From positions 1,056,501-1,120,500 of the forward strand of contig OX419761.1 of assembly GCA_948567375.1 (NCBI GenBank): a stretch of 64,000 nt of DNA, in the 5' to 3' direction. The notes under the pieces are model-generated. The model worked only from the letters and a program-made list of their open reading frames with translations. It was not told the DNA's origin and did no database searches. Made by a program: the position numbers and the translations under genes. Positions within the stretch are counted from its first letter, which is position 1; each line of letters starts with the position of its first letter. Below are positions 49,009 through 59,100 of the stretch, piece after piece. This stretch comes from Lunularia cruciata. Its lineage: Eukaryota > Streptophyta > Marchantiopsida > Lunulariales > Lunulariaceae.

Positions 49009-49428
49009 TGTAGAAGACCGAGACCAAGGAGAGAAATAGGAGAATGGAAACTCACATTGGGACACTTGAATGGGGGGAAACTCCAAATGCCTAGCATGAG
49101 CTTTGGCTTTGGTATTTATAGGTAGCATACAAGGCCCTTGAGAAGCTTCTCAAGAAGTTTCCTCAAGCCGCTTTCTTAGAGTGCAAGCCAAGTTAACTAG
49201 GAAGTTTCTCAAGAAGCTTCCTTCTAGAAGCCGCCTACTTGGCATGCATGCTAAGCTAGTTGGAAGCCTCTAGAAGCTTCCTTTTAGAAGCTACTGACTT
49301 GAGGTGCAAGCTAAGCTAGCTGGGAAGATTCCCAAGAAGCTTCCTAGATACTTCAAGAATATTCTATTTGTCTTATGTGCTACTTCGTAAGCCCAACTAA
49401 CTTTGTTGCTAAACTCCATATTGTTACA
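49009..49428 (-). repeat. 5' LTR of element H
   Basis: Starts TGTAACAATATGG on the minus strand (at 49428) and ends ...TTCTACA (49009). U3 is made of about four tandem ~61-bp units, with starts at 49140, 49200, 49262 and 49323 on the plus strand. It is preserved better than the 3' LTR at its termini. Confidence 0.95.
49113..49364 (-). promoter_or_regulatory. LTR promoter: TATA box with clustered heat-shock-element modules
   Basis: On the minus strand a TATAAATA box (49120-49113) is preceded by many GAA/TTC pentamer modules. Seen directly (plus-strand coordinates): TTCnnGAAnnTTC at 49352-49364; GAAnnTTC pairs in each ~61-bp unit (around 49141-49160, 49201-49225 and 49323-49343); and a four-unit array near 49263-49280 with one module mutated (CTC for TTC) but intact in the 3' LTR. 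Three or more contiguous alternating nGAAn modules are the definition of a heat-shock-factor site. The placement right upstream of TATA fits an inducible promoter. Activity is inferred, not shown. Confidence 0.6.
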
Positions 49429-49433
49429 ATACC

Positions 49434-49900
49434 ACTTCCATATCAAAGACCATAGTTGGTCCGTCATGCTCATGAGGAACTAGGACATTTTGGAGTAAAA
49501 CATACATATTGCTTACTCTAGAGTCATTATTGGTGGCATAGTATGCAAACCAATGTATATTAGTTTGTTGCTAGATGTGTGGTCTATGATTGAGTTAGAG
49601 CATCATTTAATGCTCATATGTTACAATTACACCCATTGCTTATCATGGGATTGGGTTATCATTGGAGTCTGGATTTTGCTGGACCTTTACCATTGCTTAT
49701 GAGACATCATTGGTATGTTTTGGTTATGGTGGAGCACTTCTCCAAGTGGATTGAGTTGGTGGCACTTCTTGACAACTCCAATGAAGGGACAATTTTCTCG
49801 TTCTTAGATTAGGTTCTTAGTCATTTTGGTGCACTTGTTAAGTTTTTGATTGATCCAAGTACAAGTTCTTGGAGGAGTTTTAGGTCTTGTGTGATAAAGC
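49434..49900 (+). pseudogene. Element D integrase, part right of element H
   Basis: Resumes the host integrase: HEELGHFGVKHTY (zinc finger), then WSLDFAGPLPLL (first catalytic Asp), VMVEHFSKWIELV and SHFGALVKFLIDPS, where an SDRG-type second Asp is expected. Stops at several places. Together with 43523-43812 it shows that element H landed just before the HHCC domain of element D. Confidence 0.75.
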
Positions 49901-50613
49901 CTTGATTGATCACCATACCTCCTAAGATCAATTTGAGACATATGGCTTAGAAAAGAGAGTGGTTCAGACAATGAAGAGAGGATTGCATAAGTAAGGTTTG
50001 TAGAGAGACCACCTAAGAGATTGTGATCTCTAGTTACCTTTTTTGGCCAAGGGTTATTGGTTCAACTGGCAAGTCTTCTTAGCATCCTTCTTTCCTTACT
50101 ATCAATTCTATGGACAAGATTCAAATTTACCTATAGCCGTTCATTGAGATATTATTGCAGTTTTGGACTTGGATGATCTAGACATATGGGTGAGCACATG
50201 TTTTCAATGGGAAAGGATCTTTCAAAGAGTGATATCAATGGCCTTTGAGAATTAGTAATTGATCAACATAGGGATACCTTATGTTATGCTACTATTTGAA
50301 TGGAGATTATAGACTCCCAATCTGTTGATTTCATCCAAGTGACTATGTATATCTATTGTATAATGCACCAAGGACACTTGATGCTACTACGGGCCATAGT
50401 ATCTTTAGAGTGCATGAGGTTTTGCCCTTTGGAGTCCTTGTGTTGGAAGGACATGATGGTGTTTTTTGGAAGGATCATGTGCATATTTATGCACCATGTT
50501 ACCTCCCAAACATTGATGGCACTATGGACCCAAGCTTGGCACTTGTACATGCAAGCTTATGGTGTATGTTATACAATTCTTGTGGTGGAGCTAGAGATCT
50601 AGGTTGAGTAGAA
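49901..50613 (+). other. Element D 3' pol remnant, unrecognisable
   Basis: ORFs at 50300-50607 overlap in two frames and show no clear domain; the position suggests the degraded integrase C-terminus of element D. No polypurine tract is convincing, though gagtagaagg precedes the LTR-like piece. Confidence 0.4.
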
Positions 50614-50790
50614 GGATGTACCTTTGAAGTGCAGCTCCATAGAGCTCACTTCTTTGATGTTGAGCCTTTGAGTTCTTGGCCGTGGTAAATAGAAGCCAAT
50701 GAGCATCTCCTGGAGTCTCTTAGCTAGAGTGGGTATGGCTTGACTACAATCATTGTTTGATTGTTGGAAGAGTGTTGAGTGAAGGATTTG
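50614..50790 (+). repeat. LTR fragment of element D family
   Basis: Matches 61275-61450 inside the sister LTR (aaagtgcagctcc...gagctcacttct...tatggcttgact). Similarity starts a little before 50614 and ends at about 50790, so the 3' LTR is truncated or rearranged. Confidence 0.6.
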
Positions 50791-51817
50791 GGTGTGATTT
50801 GAGTGGAAGAAGGAACTGAGTATTATGGCACTTTAGAGTTCATGTATGATTTATGTGTGTGTTGTGTTTGTATAATGTATGATATTGACAACAATTTATG
50901 TTGTGTAGTGATTTATACATGCATGACAAGGCTTGCATTGCATAGCAAAATTGACAAGTGCATCATAGAATTGTTGATGGAAACAGATTGACCAAGTGTC
51001 TTACTATAATGATTGTCTCTTTTTGCTCCAAAATTTGACACTATTGAATTTAGTTCAAGCTCACAATCTTTTGAATCACTAAATCCTTAGTGGATTTTGT
51101 GGTTCATAGAGCTATGTAAATTCCAAAAGTCACTTGCAGTCATGGCATCTTTAATTATGTGATTGATTGATTGTGATATCAAGTTCCTTGGGATGTGTCA
51201 CACTTTTTCTCTTATGAAATTATTAAGCTAAGTTTATGTTCCATTATCAAATCACAAGCTTGTAGGAACAAATCAAATATCATGGCCTCTTTATTTTTAG
51301 GATTCACAAACTATGATAATAGGTTCCTCTTGGATGTGTCACCCCTTTCACTCTTGTGAAAAAATTAGCTAGGTATCTATTTCATTTGGGCTATACAAAC
51401 AATGCTTGTCTTATTTCCTTGCAACAAATCTCATCTATAATGGCTAAGGAATTGCTTTCATTTTAAAATCATGTTGAATGTCATTAAGCCTTGGCATTTC
51501 CACTACTACACATACAATATCTAACTTGGGAATTTGTTGAAGGTATACAACACTTTTGTTGGATGAAGGATTTAAGAGTAAATCTCAAGTGTTTTTCCAC
51601 CACCTATCAAATTGTGTAACTACTGGTTAGTGGAATGGTGTCATTGGAGATTTTTGTTGTATCAAAAGCAAGCATTGTGTTTGAGAATCCCAATGTCATC
51701 CTACTTCCAAGTGTTGTTGTGTAAATATTGGAGAATAATGAGATGCAACTTAAATTTATGCATTTATTTCACTAAGAGGATGGGATTTTTTTGAAGCAAT
51801 ACGAAAGGAGCCCATTT
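50791..51817. other. AT-rich sequence, no gene seen
   Basis: No domain or repeat partner found. Short ORFs at 50803-50991 and 51612-51794 are Cys- and Trp-rich by chance codon use and have no support. Confidence 0.5.
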
Positions 51818-52255
51818 ATGTTGATATTGAGTTATGTTTATTTTTTATGCTTCATACAACAAGATGCAAGTGGAACATCAAGGACCTTTGGATACTTGCT
51901 TGTCTAAGAACTCTCATGGAAAAATGTGAGTAACATACTCTATCATGGTCACAAGTTATCATAGTCATAGGAAAGGATCAACTACTAGACTTTACTATTT
52001 TTTTGGTGGATTTTTCTATCAAGGAAGTAGAAAATAAAGAAAACATAAGCAAGCCTCCTTCAATGAAAGCAAATCAGCCCATATTTGTTCAAGAAGCTCA
52101 TGGTGGTGCAGCCAAATCAAGTATGATTTGCTATGAACAATCTCCACAATTTTTTGCTCTAAAGTGCCAAGAATGAACTACTTTTTGTTTTTTTGGACAT
52201 TGACTTGATTCAATGTTATTCAAACTTAATTTCAAAGTTGGCCAATTCATCGGAA
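51818..52255 (+). repeat. Direct repeat flanking pol fragments, left copy
   Basis: About 430 bp that matches 54180-54625 (caagatgcaag, ctaagaactctcatg, aaaggatcaact and gttcaagaagctcatggtgg blocks). It could be an LTR pair around 52256-54180 or a gag segment duplicated by recombination. No TG/CA ends or target duplication were confirmed. Confidence 0.55.
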
Positions 52256-52329
52256 GTTTGTGATGACAAATTTTATCAATGGCTCATAATTATTATGCTC
52301 ATGTATCTACACCATTTATTGACCTTTAA

Positions 52330-53154
52330 GAGAATACAACAAGCTTTGAGCAGCCTACCAAACAAGAAGAAGCATTCAAGAAACTTAAGGATATGGTGTT
52401 TTCTTGATCCATCTTCAACTACCTTGTGTGGTTGATTTTGATCCTTCTAACTTTGCAATTAGAGTTGTATTGCAATAGAAATTCCCAAGTGGATTGCATC
52501 TTATAGCCTTTGTATATCAATGGCCAAGTGTAATAGAAATAATTATTCCACTCAAGATCAAGATCAAGATCAAGAACAACAAAAGTATGGATAAATTATC
52601 TCTCAGAGAAACATGTTATAATGTGGATTGATCACAAACCCTTGTTGCATACTTGACATTTATAGCACATGAAAATTTGTTATCATTGATGGAAGGAGCA
52701 ATTTCATTTGTTTGACATCAAGCTGGAGTATAAAGCAAGAAAGTTCCATGTCATTCCCAATGCCTTGCCATGATGACTTGACGTGAATACTCTTCTTGAA
52801 TCTCATAATAATAACAATCACCATGGTATCAATTGACTCAAAGGCCCAAATTGAGTTCAAGACTACTTTAAAATAAGATATGTTCTTTCAATAGGTAAAA
52901 TTTTTTATACTACAACACGTTTTTTATCCAATGATAAAGTTTTATTTTGAGAAAATTAGATTTATGTTCCAACTATGGGTGATCTATGACTTGAGTGACT
53001 TCAAAAGACCCATGGTCTACCAATCATTGATCACATGGGTGTATTCAAGACCTTGAGTACCCTACAATGTCAATGGTTGTGGTCAAACATGGCTTAAGAG
53101 GTTTGAGACTTTTTTTTGATATTATGAGAGTTGCAAATGCAACAAGATTAAACC
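52330..53154 (+). pseudogene. RNase H-integrase fragment, plus strand
   Basis: Relative of element H pol: the RNase H part resembles the reverse complement of 46020-46200 (FDPSNFAI-type segment), then IDHKPLLHT-type sequence near 52625. The integrase zinc finger remnant at 52995-53150 (LITWVYSRP...CKCNKIKP) is the counterpart of 45553-45420. Many stops and frameshifts. It ends abruptly at a junction with an opposite-strand fragment. Confidence 0.65.
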
Positions 53155-53395
53155 AAGATAATATCTCCATACTTTTTTTGCAAACACCATTACAAATTTT
53201 TCTTGATATCAAGTAGATTAGTTATCGAGTATAATATCAAGTATAATTATTTTTTACTAAACTTTGGCTATCAATATATAAACGCTATAAGATGCAATCC
53301 ATTTGGGAATTACTATTGCAATATAACTCCAATTGCAAAGTTAGAAGTATCAAAATCAACCACACAAGGTAGTTGAGAATCATATGATTAGAAGA
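53155..53395 (-). pseudogene. RNase H fragment, minus strand
   Basis: Aligns in direct orientation with 45957-46170 of element H: taatatctccatac against taatgcctccatac, and a block around aactccaattgcaaagttag. Both therefore encode on the minus strand. With the preceding plus-strand fragment it forms an inverted arrangement. Confidence 0.7.
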
Positions 53396-53899
53396 TGTTG
53401 TGGTCACAAACAAAGGGTGTATTTGAATTTAGAAAAATTGCTATATGATATGTATTGTATTCTGATGAATTATTTATGAAAGACCTAGCCTTGCAAAGAT
53501 AGAGAATAGAACCAATACATTTTGGTTGATCACAAATATAATCCAAGAAGCAAATATTGTACTTGGATGATAAAGACAGGTTTGGCAAAGAGCCAAACCT
53601 ACCAAGTGAACTTTCCAAGTCATGTAGTCATCTGGATAAGGGTTCATCCAAGTCACCTTTATATATATATTCCATGTTAGGAATGACAGATGGAAAATGT
53701 GGTGGTTGGTACTCATGATAGCTGATCATGGACTTGAAGTAATGATGCATGGGTTCTTTTTAATTTCATAGCAGTGGAGCAATTATTTCCTAGAGAGGGA
53801 GTGGAGAGGCAAGTTGGTATAGTGGCAGATGATATAGAGATTATGTGTTATGGACTGTTTTGTTCAATCACTCTATTCTATAGGAGATTCATTTTTTCT
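53396..53899. other. Sequence of unknown origin
   Basis: ORFs at 53388-53716 on the minus strand overlap each other in different frames and lack domains. A short (TA)n run occurs at 53661-53670. Confidence 0.4.
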
Positions 53900-54960
53900 T
53901 TCCACTGATAGAATTGTTGCAAATTTGGCTCCAATTTGGAGCTAGAGTTGTCAAGATTCCCTCATCTTGTTCAAAGATGGTGGAACCAAGCACGCTTACA
54001 TTTTGTGGACCTTTCATTGAGTTTCTTCCAAGACAGTGCTTCTTTGTTGAGAGCTTAACAATTGAGGTCTTTTGTAATGAATTACGTGAGTTGTGTGTAA
54101 GGTGAATTTTTTTGTAGATGGAAAAGGTTTTCTTGGTTGTGCCTTGTGGTTCTTTATATGTTGGGTTTTGGAGCGTCAATGTTGACTATATGTTGTTGAG
54201 GTGTTTTTCTTTTTTGATGCTTTGTGCAAGAGGATGCAAGTAGATCAAGTGGAACATTAGAGACTTTTGGATAATTTCATTTCTAAGAACTCTCATGAAA
54301 AAGTGTGAGCTAACATCCCCAATGCCAGTCATTGGCTATTGTAGTTGTAGGAAAGGATCAACTCCTAGACCTTCCCAACTAAATGGTAGTGAATAAACAA
54401 AATATCAACCTCCTTTATTGAAAGTAGATCAGTTTGATTTGTTCAAGAAGCTCATGGTGGTGGAGCTAAATCAAGTATAATTTGTTGTGAATGATCTCCA
54501 TGATTTTTAGCTCTTAAGTGCAAAGAATGATCTACTTTTTGTCTCTTTGGACACTTGTTTGATTCAACATCATTCAAAATCAATCCAAAAAGTGTGGAGA
54601 ATTCATCTTAAGTTTGTGATACTTGTCATAGAAAGGCTGAAGAGCTAAGCAGCCTAGCTCTTCAGCTTAAAAGGTTATCAAAAATAGTGAACTAATATGC
54701 TTATTGATTTGGCAATGGTGAAGTTAAAAGAAAAGATAGACTTCATGACTTTTGTAGAAGAAGTTGTGAAAGTACCTAGGGCTAACACCCAAGCAACTTA
54801 GACCTCAATTTCTTGATGAGCTAATATATGCTATTCAAAAGGAGGTAAATGAGCCCATTTATGCCACATGAAGTCTTGCATAAGTTGTAGATAATGGGCA
54901 CTATGATGAAGGAGATAATAACATGTACGTAATTAGGTTGTTTACAATGGGTTCTCTACT
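53900..54960 (+). repeat. Retroelement-derived repeat F, plus-strand copy; includes right direct repeat
   Basis: 53915-54180 and 54800-54930 are reverse complements of parts of 28950-29920. Between them lies the right copy (54180-54625) of the direct repeat starting at 51818. The segment is thus a mosaic of at least two repeat families or one longer unit. Minus-strand ORF 53889-54179 is unsupported. Confidence 0.55.
54636..54666. repeat. 12-bp perfect hairpin
   Basis: GCTGAAGAGCTA (54636-54647), loop agcagcc, TAGCTCTTCAGC (54655-54666). It lies just past the right direct repeat; the left direct repeat is not followed by it. Confidence 0.95.
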
Positions 54961-55254
54961 TCCTTACTCAATATGTGATTAAAGACATTTCTACCATTGA
55001 GATATGTTATTGTTTCTTTTTCCAAAGACCTTTTGGGAGAATAGTCTTTGTTTGTAATTTGGGTGCTTCCATGCTAAATTTTGAATATCTTGATTCTAAA
55101 ATGTGCTTATGCTTCCAATTAATAAGGCATCACATTGAGTTTGGGGAAGATTTTACATATCTACATCAATGTTGTGGTGTTATAATACATGAAACACCAT
55201 GTGGTAAAGTAGGCTCCAATCGGTCAAGACCTCTTGTTGCCACCTTTCCCTCAG
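54961..55254. other. Spacer left of MRPL41 copy C
   Basis: No recognisable feature. The 95-codon ORF 54975-55262 ends at the border of the MRPL41 duplicate and is probably chance. Confidence 0.4.
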
Positions 55255-55834
55255 ATTGGTGAGGGGAAGGTTAGATTGCTCCATATACAAAAAATTAAAG
55301 TGAGAAGAGAAAGCTCTTTTGTCAAGAAGAAGGGGCTATTAGGATTTCAATGTTTAGGGATTTGCGATTTGAGTGGTAGTGTGTTTCTTGGACAACTGAT
55401 TGAACAAAAGATTGGCTCTTAATGATGTTGAGATTAAGACTCCAAGCATGGTGCTAAAAATTCTCATAGGTCTGCTACATGGACAGAGAGTTGTTCCTTA
55501 TTTAGGTCTAACAACACTTTACAAGGGAAGTGTGGGTCCAAAAAGGTTTTACAAGGAGAAGTGCTGCAAGTTAACAAGTTGCCATGCCAACAAAGTGAGT
55601 GGATTACAAGGTTTTGCTTATTGCTTCAATCATATTTTTTACTTGCTCCCAATTTTGAGTTGTCATGCTAAGATGATCATAGATTGCATTATGTCCTCCA
55701 ATGAAGTGAAGTTCTTGGCAATAATGCAATTATATTGAGATCTTCTTAAATATTGGTGTTGGTAATCCATATTGTCAAATCAATTTCCCTTCCAAATCCT
55801 TATGGGAGGATCATGTGTTGCAATGAATTTTCTT
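55255..55834 (+). pseudogene. MRPL41: MRPL41 pseudogene, exon 1 and flanking introns (copy C, left part)
   Basis: Parallel to 11100-11700. The reading at 55448-55594 (MVLKILIGLLHGQRVVPY...KRFYKEKCCK) retains roughly half of the residues of the exon 1 product. It has extra bases near 55510 and a damaged donor (one g lost before gtgagt). Upstream it keeps the intron sequence and the acceptor region (ttcttggacaac against cctcgacagg), and downstream the second intron. The copy is therefore a DNA duplication rather than a processed copy. It ends where a retroelement remnant begins. Confidence 0.8.
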
Positions 55835-56020
55835 TTGTGTATGGCATTTCTTTTGTTCCAGTTCTCGTAAGGCTTCTTGAACTTTGTGAAGAAGTTGAAA
55901 GTCCAATGCCTCCCATTTGGTTTTGTCAAAAGTGGATCGGATCTTCAGGCGTTCTTCTTCTTCACGATGCAATGTTCGTCTTTGAACTCTCTCTTCTTGT
56001 TGTTCTCTCAATCCAGACAT
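55835..56020 (-). pseudogene. Start of gag in the truncated element
   Basis: Open frame beginning MSGLREQQEERVQRR just downstream of the primer site, charged and helical (EEERLKIR, KVQEALRELEQ), as in N-terminal gag regions. Cut by the truncation after about 60 codons. Confidence 0.45.
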
Positions 56021-56084
56021 TCATATTGCTTTGACACCTAGTTTTGAAATTGGCTTTGTATTCTTCTACTTTCGAGATTTGTAT

Positions 56085-56101
56085 CCCCGGCAGCGGTGCC
56101 A
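56085..56101 (-). promoter_or_regulatory. Primer binding site, Asp tRNA type
   Basis: Minus-strand TGGCACCGCTGCCGGGG, two mismatches from the tRNA-Asp type TGGCGCCGTTGCCGGGG used by many plant elements; one mismatch is a CpG transition. It lies 7 bases inside the LTR end at 56109. Confidence 0.75.
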
Positions 56102-56108
56102 AAAATCA

Positions 56109-59100
56109 TGTGACAACCCAACAAATATCACTTTTGCGGTAATCAGGTAAGTAAAGTTTGTTCCCACAAAGATACAATTTGGAATTGGTCAAATACAAAG
56201 TCAAATGTCACAATGTAGTCCTTCTTGATTTTGTCTTTAATCTCTTAGGTAGCAACTACACCCAGAGGAGAGTAACAAGCACTGACTTGCAGTCTTGTCA
56301 TAGCAATTTGTCACCTATAATCACAACTCCATCAAATCTTTCCAAACAATCTTGATTGTGATGATTCAAATTCTCCTAGAAACTGCACTTCATTGTAGAA
56401 CAACTTTGCCTCGAAATTGTATTCCACCTTTCCACTGAAGGCACAGCTTCCTTGATCAAAATTGCTTCACATCAACACTACGTTGCACTCATAATTGCAG
56501 AATATTACCAACACTATAATTCCTCTCAAATCTATCAAAGTATTGCTCCAATTGCACTTCACTCAGGATCAAACACATAGAATGAAGATCAAGGTTGTGG
56601 AATCCAACATCCTATAAACACACTGACTTTCACTTTGCAATTTTCCACATGCACTCTTCATATCTGCTTCTTCAAATCTCAAAACTATTACTATTCCAAT
56701 CTGATATCTACCTCTTCCTCGGCTTCCAATCCCGAAGTAACCTCACATACTACTCTATCCTCGGGTTTCACAACTACTAATTGTTCTACCAATTCTAACA
56801 CTTCTTCCTCCTGATCTACAATTCTTGTCACAATTAACCCTTCTACTTCTTTATCTCTTGACCCACTCTTCTCTAATATCTCCAATGGTAACTCCAAAGA
56901 TATATGTACTCCTATCTCATCTACTTTGGGCTTTGCTCTTACATCTTTCCAAAGTTTATCTATCTCTAACTTAACCTAATCTAATCTGATTGTGATATTG
57001 TCTTCCACTTCCAATATCTTCCTATCTACACGAGCTCTGAGACTGATTAATAATGAATTCAAATCTTTATCCTTTGCAGATCTCCTCCTTGTCCCTTGCA
57101 CCAACCACTTCAACTTGTGCAATCTTGTTTCCTTAATCCGCACATTGGCTTCTATACTCAACATTGCATTCATCTTTGTTATGATCTCCTTCAATGGCTC
57201 AAGTCTCATCCTTCTCTCACGTTCTTGATCTGCCAGCCAATCTGCCCTATACATTGCCAATTCTGCCTCAAATTCAGCTTTCATCATCTCCTTCTCCTTC
57301 TCTTTCTCTTTCTGAACAGTCTTCTCTTCCAAATTACAAAGTACCTCCCACAATCTCTCTTATTCTCTATATCTCACTATCAACTCTCTTTGCCAGAGCT
57401 GCTTCTTCTCATCTACATTCTCCATCACTCTATCAAGCTCTTGCTCTTTCTCTACTACTCTTGCCATAGCATGGATGATTTCTAATTGTGAATCAAGAAA
57501 CTATATTTCAAGATTTCATACTCAACTATTTGTCTTTCCCTTGCTATGATATTCTACTCTATTACTTGCTCTTTACTTCCCACTTTCTTCTTTAAATTTT
57601 CAATTACTTGGTTCTTTACTACTGTATCTACTCATAGTACTTCCCTCTACTCCTCACCTTGGGTTATGCTCTCCTTCAACTCCAAGTTCTCTTTCTCTAA
57701 TCTCACCAACACTTGCAACACAATCTTCACCTCTAGACACTGCAACTGCATTTCTTTCTTCTTCTCCTCTAACTTCACTAACAACATGCATGCAACATCC
57801 CGCATATACTCTACTCCTTTGCTATGTTTTACCTCAACTTGCGGGCTTTTCTCCTTCTTTGCTTCTTCTTCATGGGACACTCTTCTTCTGAGCCACAGTC
57901 GCCTTATGGGGATGGATTCTTTGCTCCCCAAACTTCCACTCTCCACTTCTCTTCTTCTACTCGGTCCCGCCTCATACATTGCCTTCCTTCTAGAACAAAC
58001 TCCTCTTTGAATGGTTGCCATCTTCTCCTCCTTCTCTAGCACTTTGTCTTCTTGTCTTGGGTTACATTCTTTAGATATTTCTAGCTTTTCTTCTTCCTCC
58101 TCTGGTACCGGCTTTGTCTCCACACCATCTTCACTCTTGTTGCTTGCTTCACCACTCTGCAACATGAGTTCCGGTTCTTCCTCCTTCTTCAAGTCTTCTG
58201 AATTGTACTTGGTTTTGCCTTCTGATTCTTCACCTGATGACGCGATTACCACTAGGTCTTTCCTTGGGTTTACCTTCTTGTTCTTCCAAGGTCTTGTTGC
58301 TGCTACTTCTTCTTCTTCTTCTCTTCAACTCGTCTTCTTTGACTTTGGAGTATTCACCTTCAACCGCATGCTCTGCCCCGTCTATGTGCAGTACTTGTCA
58401 TTGCTTCTAATCTGGACAATGTATTGCTGCTCCTCTACATCAGCATCTTTTCTCAAGTCGGGATGGAAGTGCGACACCATCTTGTGTCTCTCCGCCGCAT
58501 TCAGCAAATTCAATCCCAAGTAGAAGTGGGCTGCAAATGGCACAATGTAATGCAGAGGTGACTTGTCCCGCAAGTTCCACACCATTTGTCTTGTACATTG
58601 ATGAAATCACTTTGCCTAATTGATTGGCACCCTTGCAAACATCTTGTGAAAGAACACTGCTTGATGTTTCATCACATAAGTAGTTTGCTCCGGCTTGAAG
58701 ATAACCATCATTGCTCCTACGATGTCTCTCCTCATAGGGTCCTTGTAGCTCTCAACTTTATAGCCATTCTTTGTGCACTTTGAAGAAAAGGCGTCTCTCA
58801 CTTCTTTGGTTTCTTTAGCTACTTCTCCTTTCCCCAAAAACATGGCTTCCTGCTCCTCACCCGCCTCTCTTTTGAGTACTAACTTCCAATCCGACTCTGT
58901 CCAGCAAGCCGGATTTCCTCTCTTACCTTCTTCCTTGAGTCCATTGAGACATTTACTCTTGATGATCTTGGTCATGAAACTTGGAAAACTAAGGTTCTAG
59001 TTCCATGCCAAGAATGTGATTTGAAGCTTGCTCAAGACTTTGATTCTTGCGATCACATCTAATCTCCAGATCACATGATCTCTCATTGCAAATTCTGAGT

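Larger units (their letters stand above)
43813..49428 (-). mobile_element. Full-length Ty3/gypsy chromovirus H
   Basis: 5.6-kb element in reverse orientation with two LTRs (426 and 420 bp), a perfect 5-bp target duplication ATACC (43808-43812 and 49429-49433), an initiator-Met primer site (tggtatcagagc, complement of 48996-49007) and gag, CCHC knuckle, protease, RT, RNase H, integrase and chromodomain in that order. LTRs differ at roughly 16 positions plus a 6-bp gap, about 4%, making it the youngest datable element here. Coding frames have a few stops and frameshifts, and the integrase has lost a catalytic residue, so it is not autonomous as read. Confidence 0.95.
30711..50850 (+). mobile_element. 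Ty3/gypsy retrotransposon D, split by nested insertions
   Basis: Parts in order: 5' LTR (30711-31131), leader, gag (31542-32366), then element E, gag end and protease region (38637-39420), a foreign-looking segment, protease/RT remains (from 41571), RT YIDD motif and RNase H (43090-43450), integrase start, then element H, integrase continuation (49434-49900) and a short LTR piece (50614-50790). Without the insertions it would be about 6 kb, normal for the group. A sister copy without insertions begins at 61.0 kb and fixes the junctions. All frames are broken by stops, mostly of C-to-T type. Confidence 0.75.

Noticed and set aside
57096-58523. Several long plus-strand ORFs rich in Ser, Leu and Phe
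   Set aside because: They are the complement of the purine-rich minus-strand ORFs in the LTR; the Glu/Lys-rich minus reading, in the element's own direction, is more plausible.
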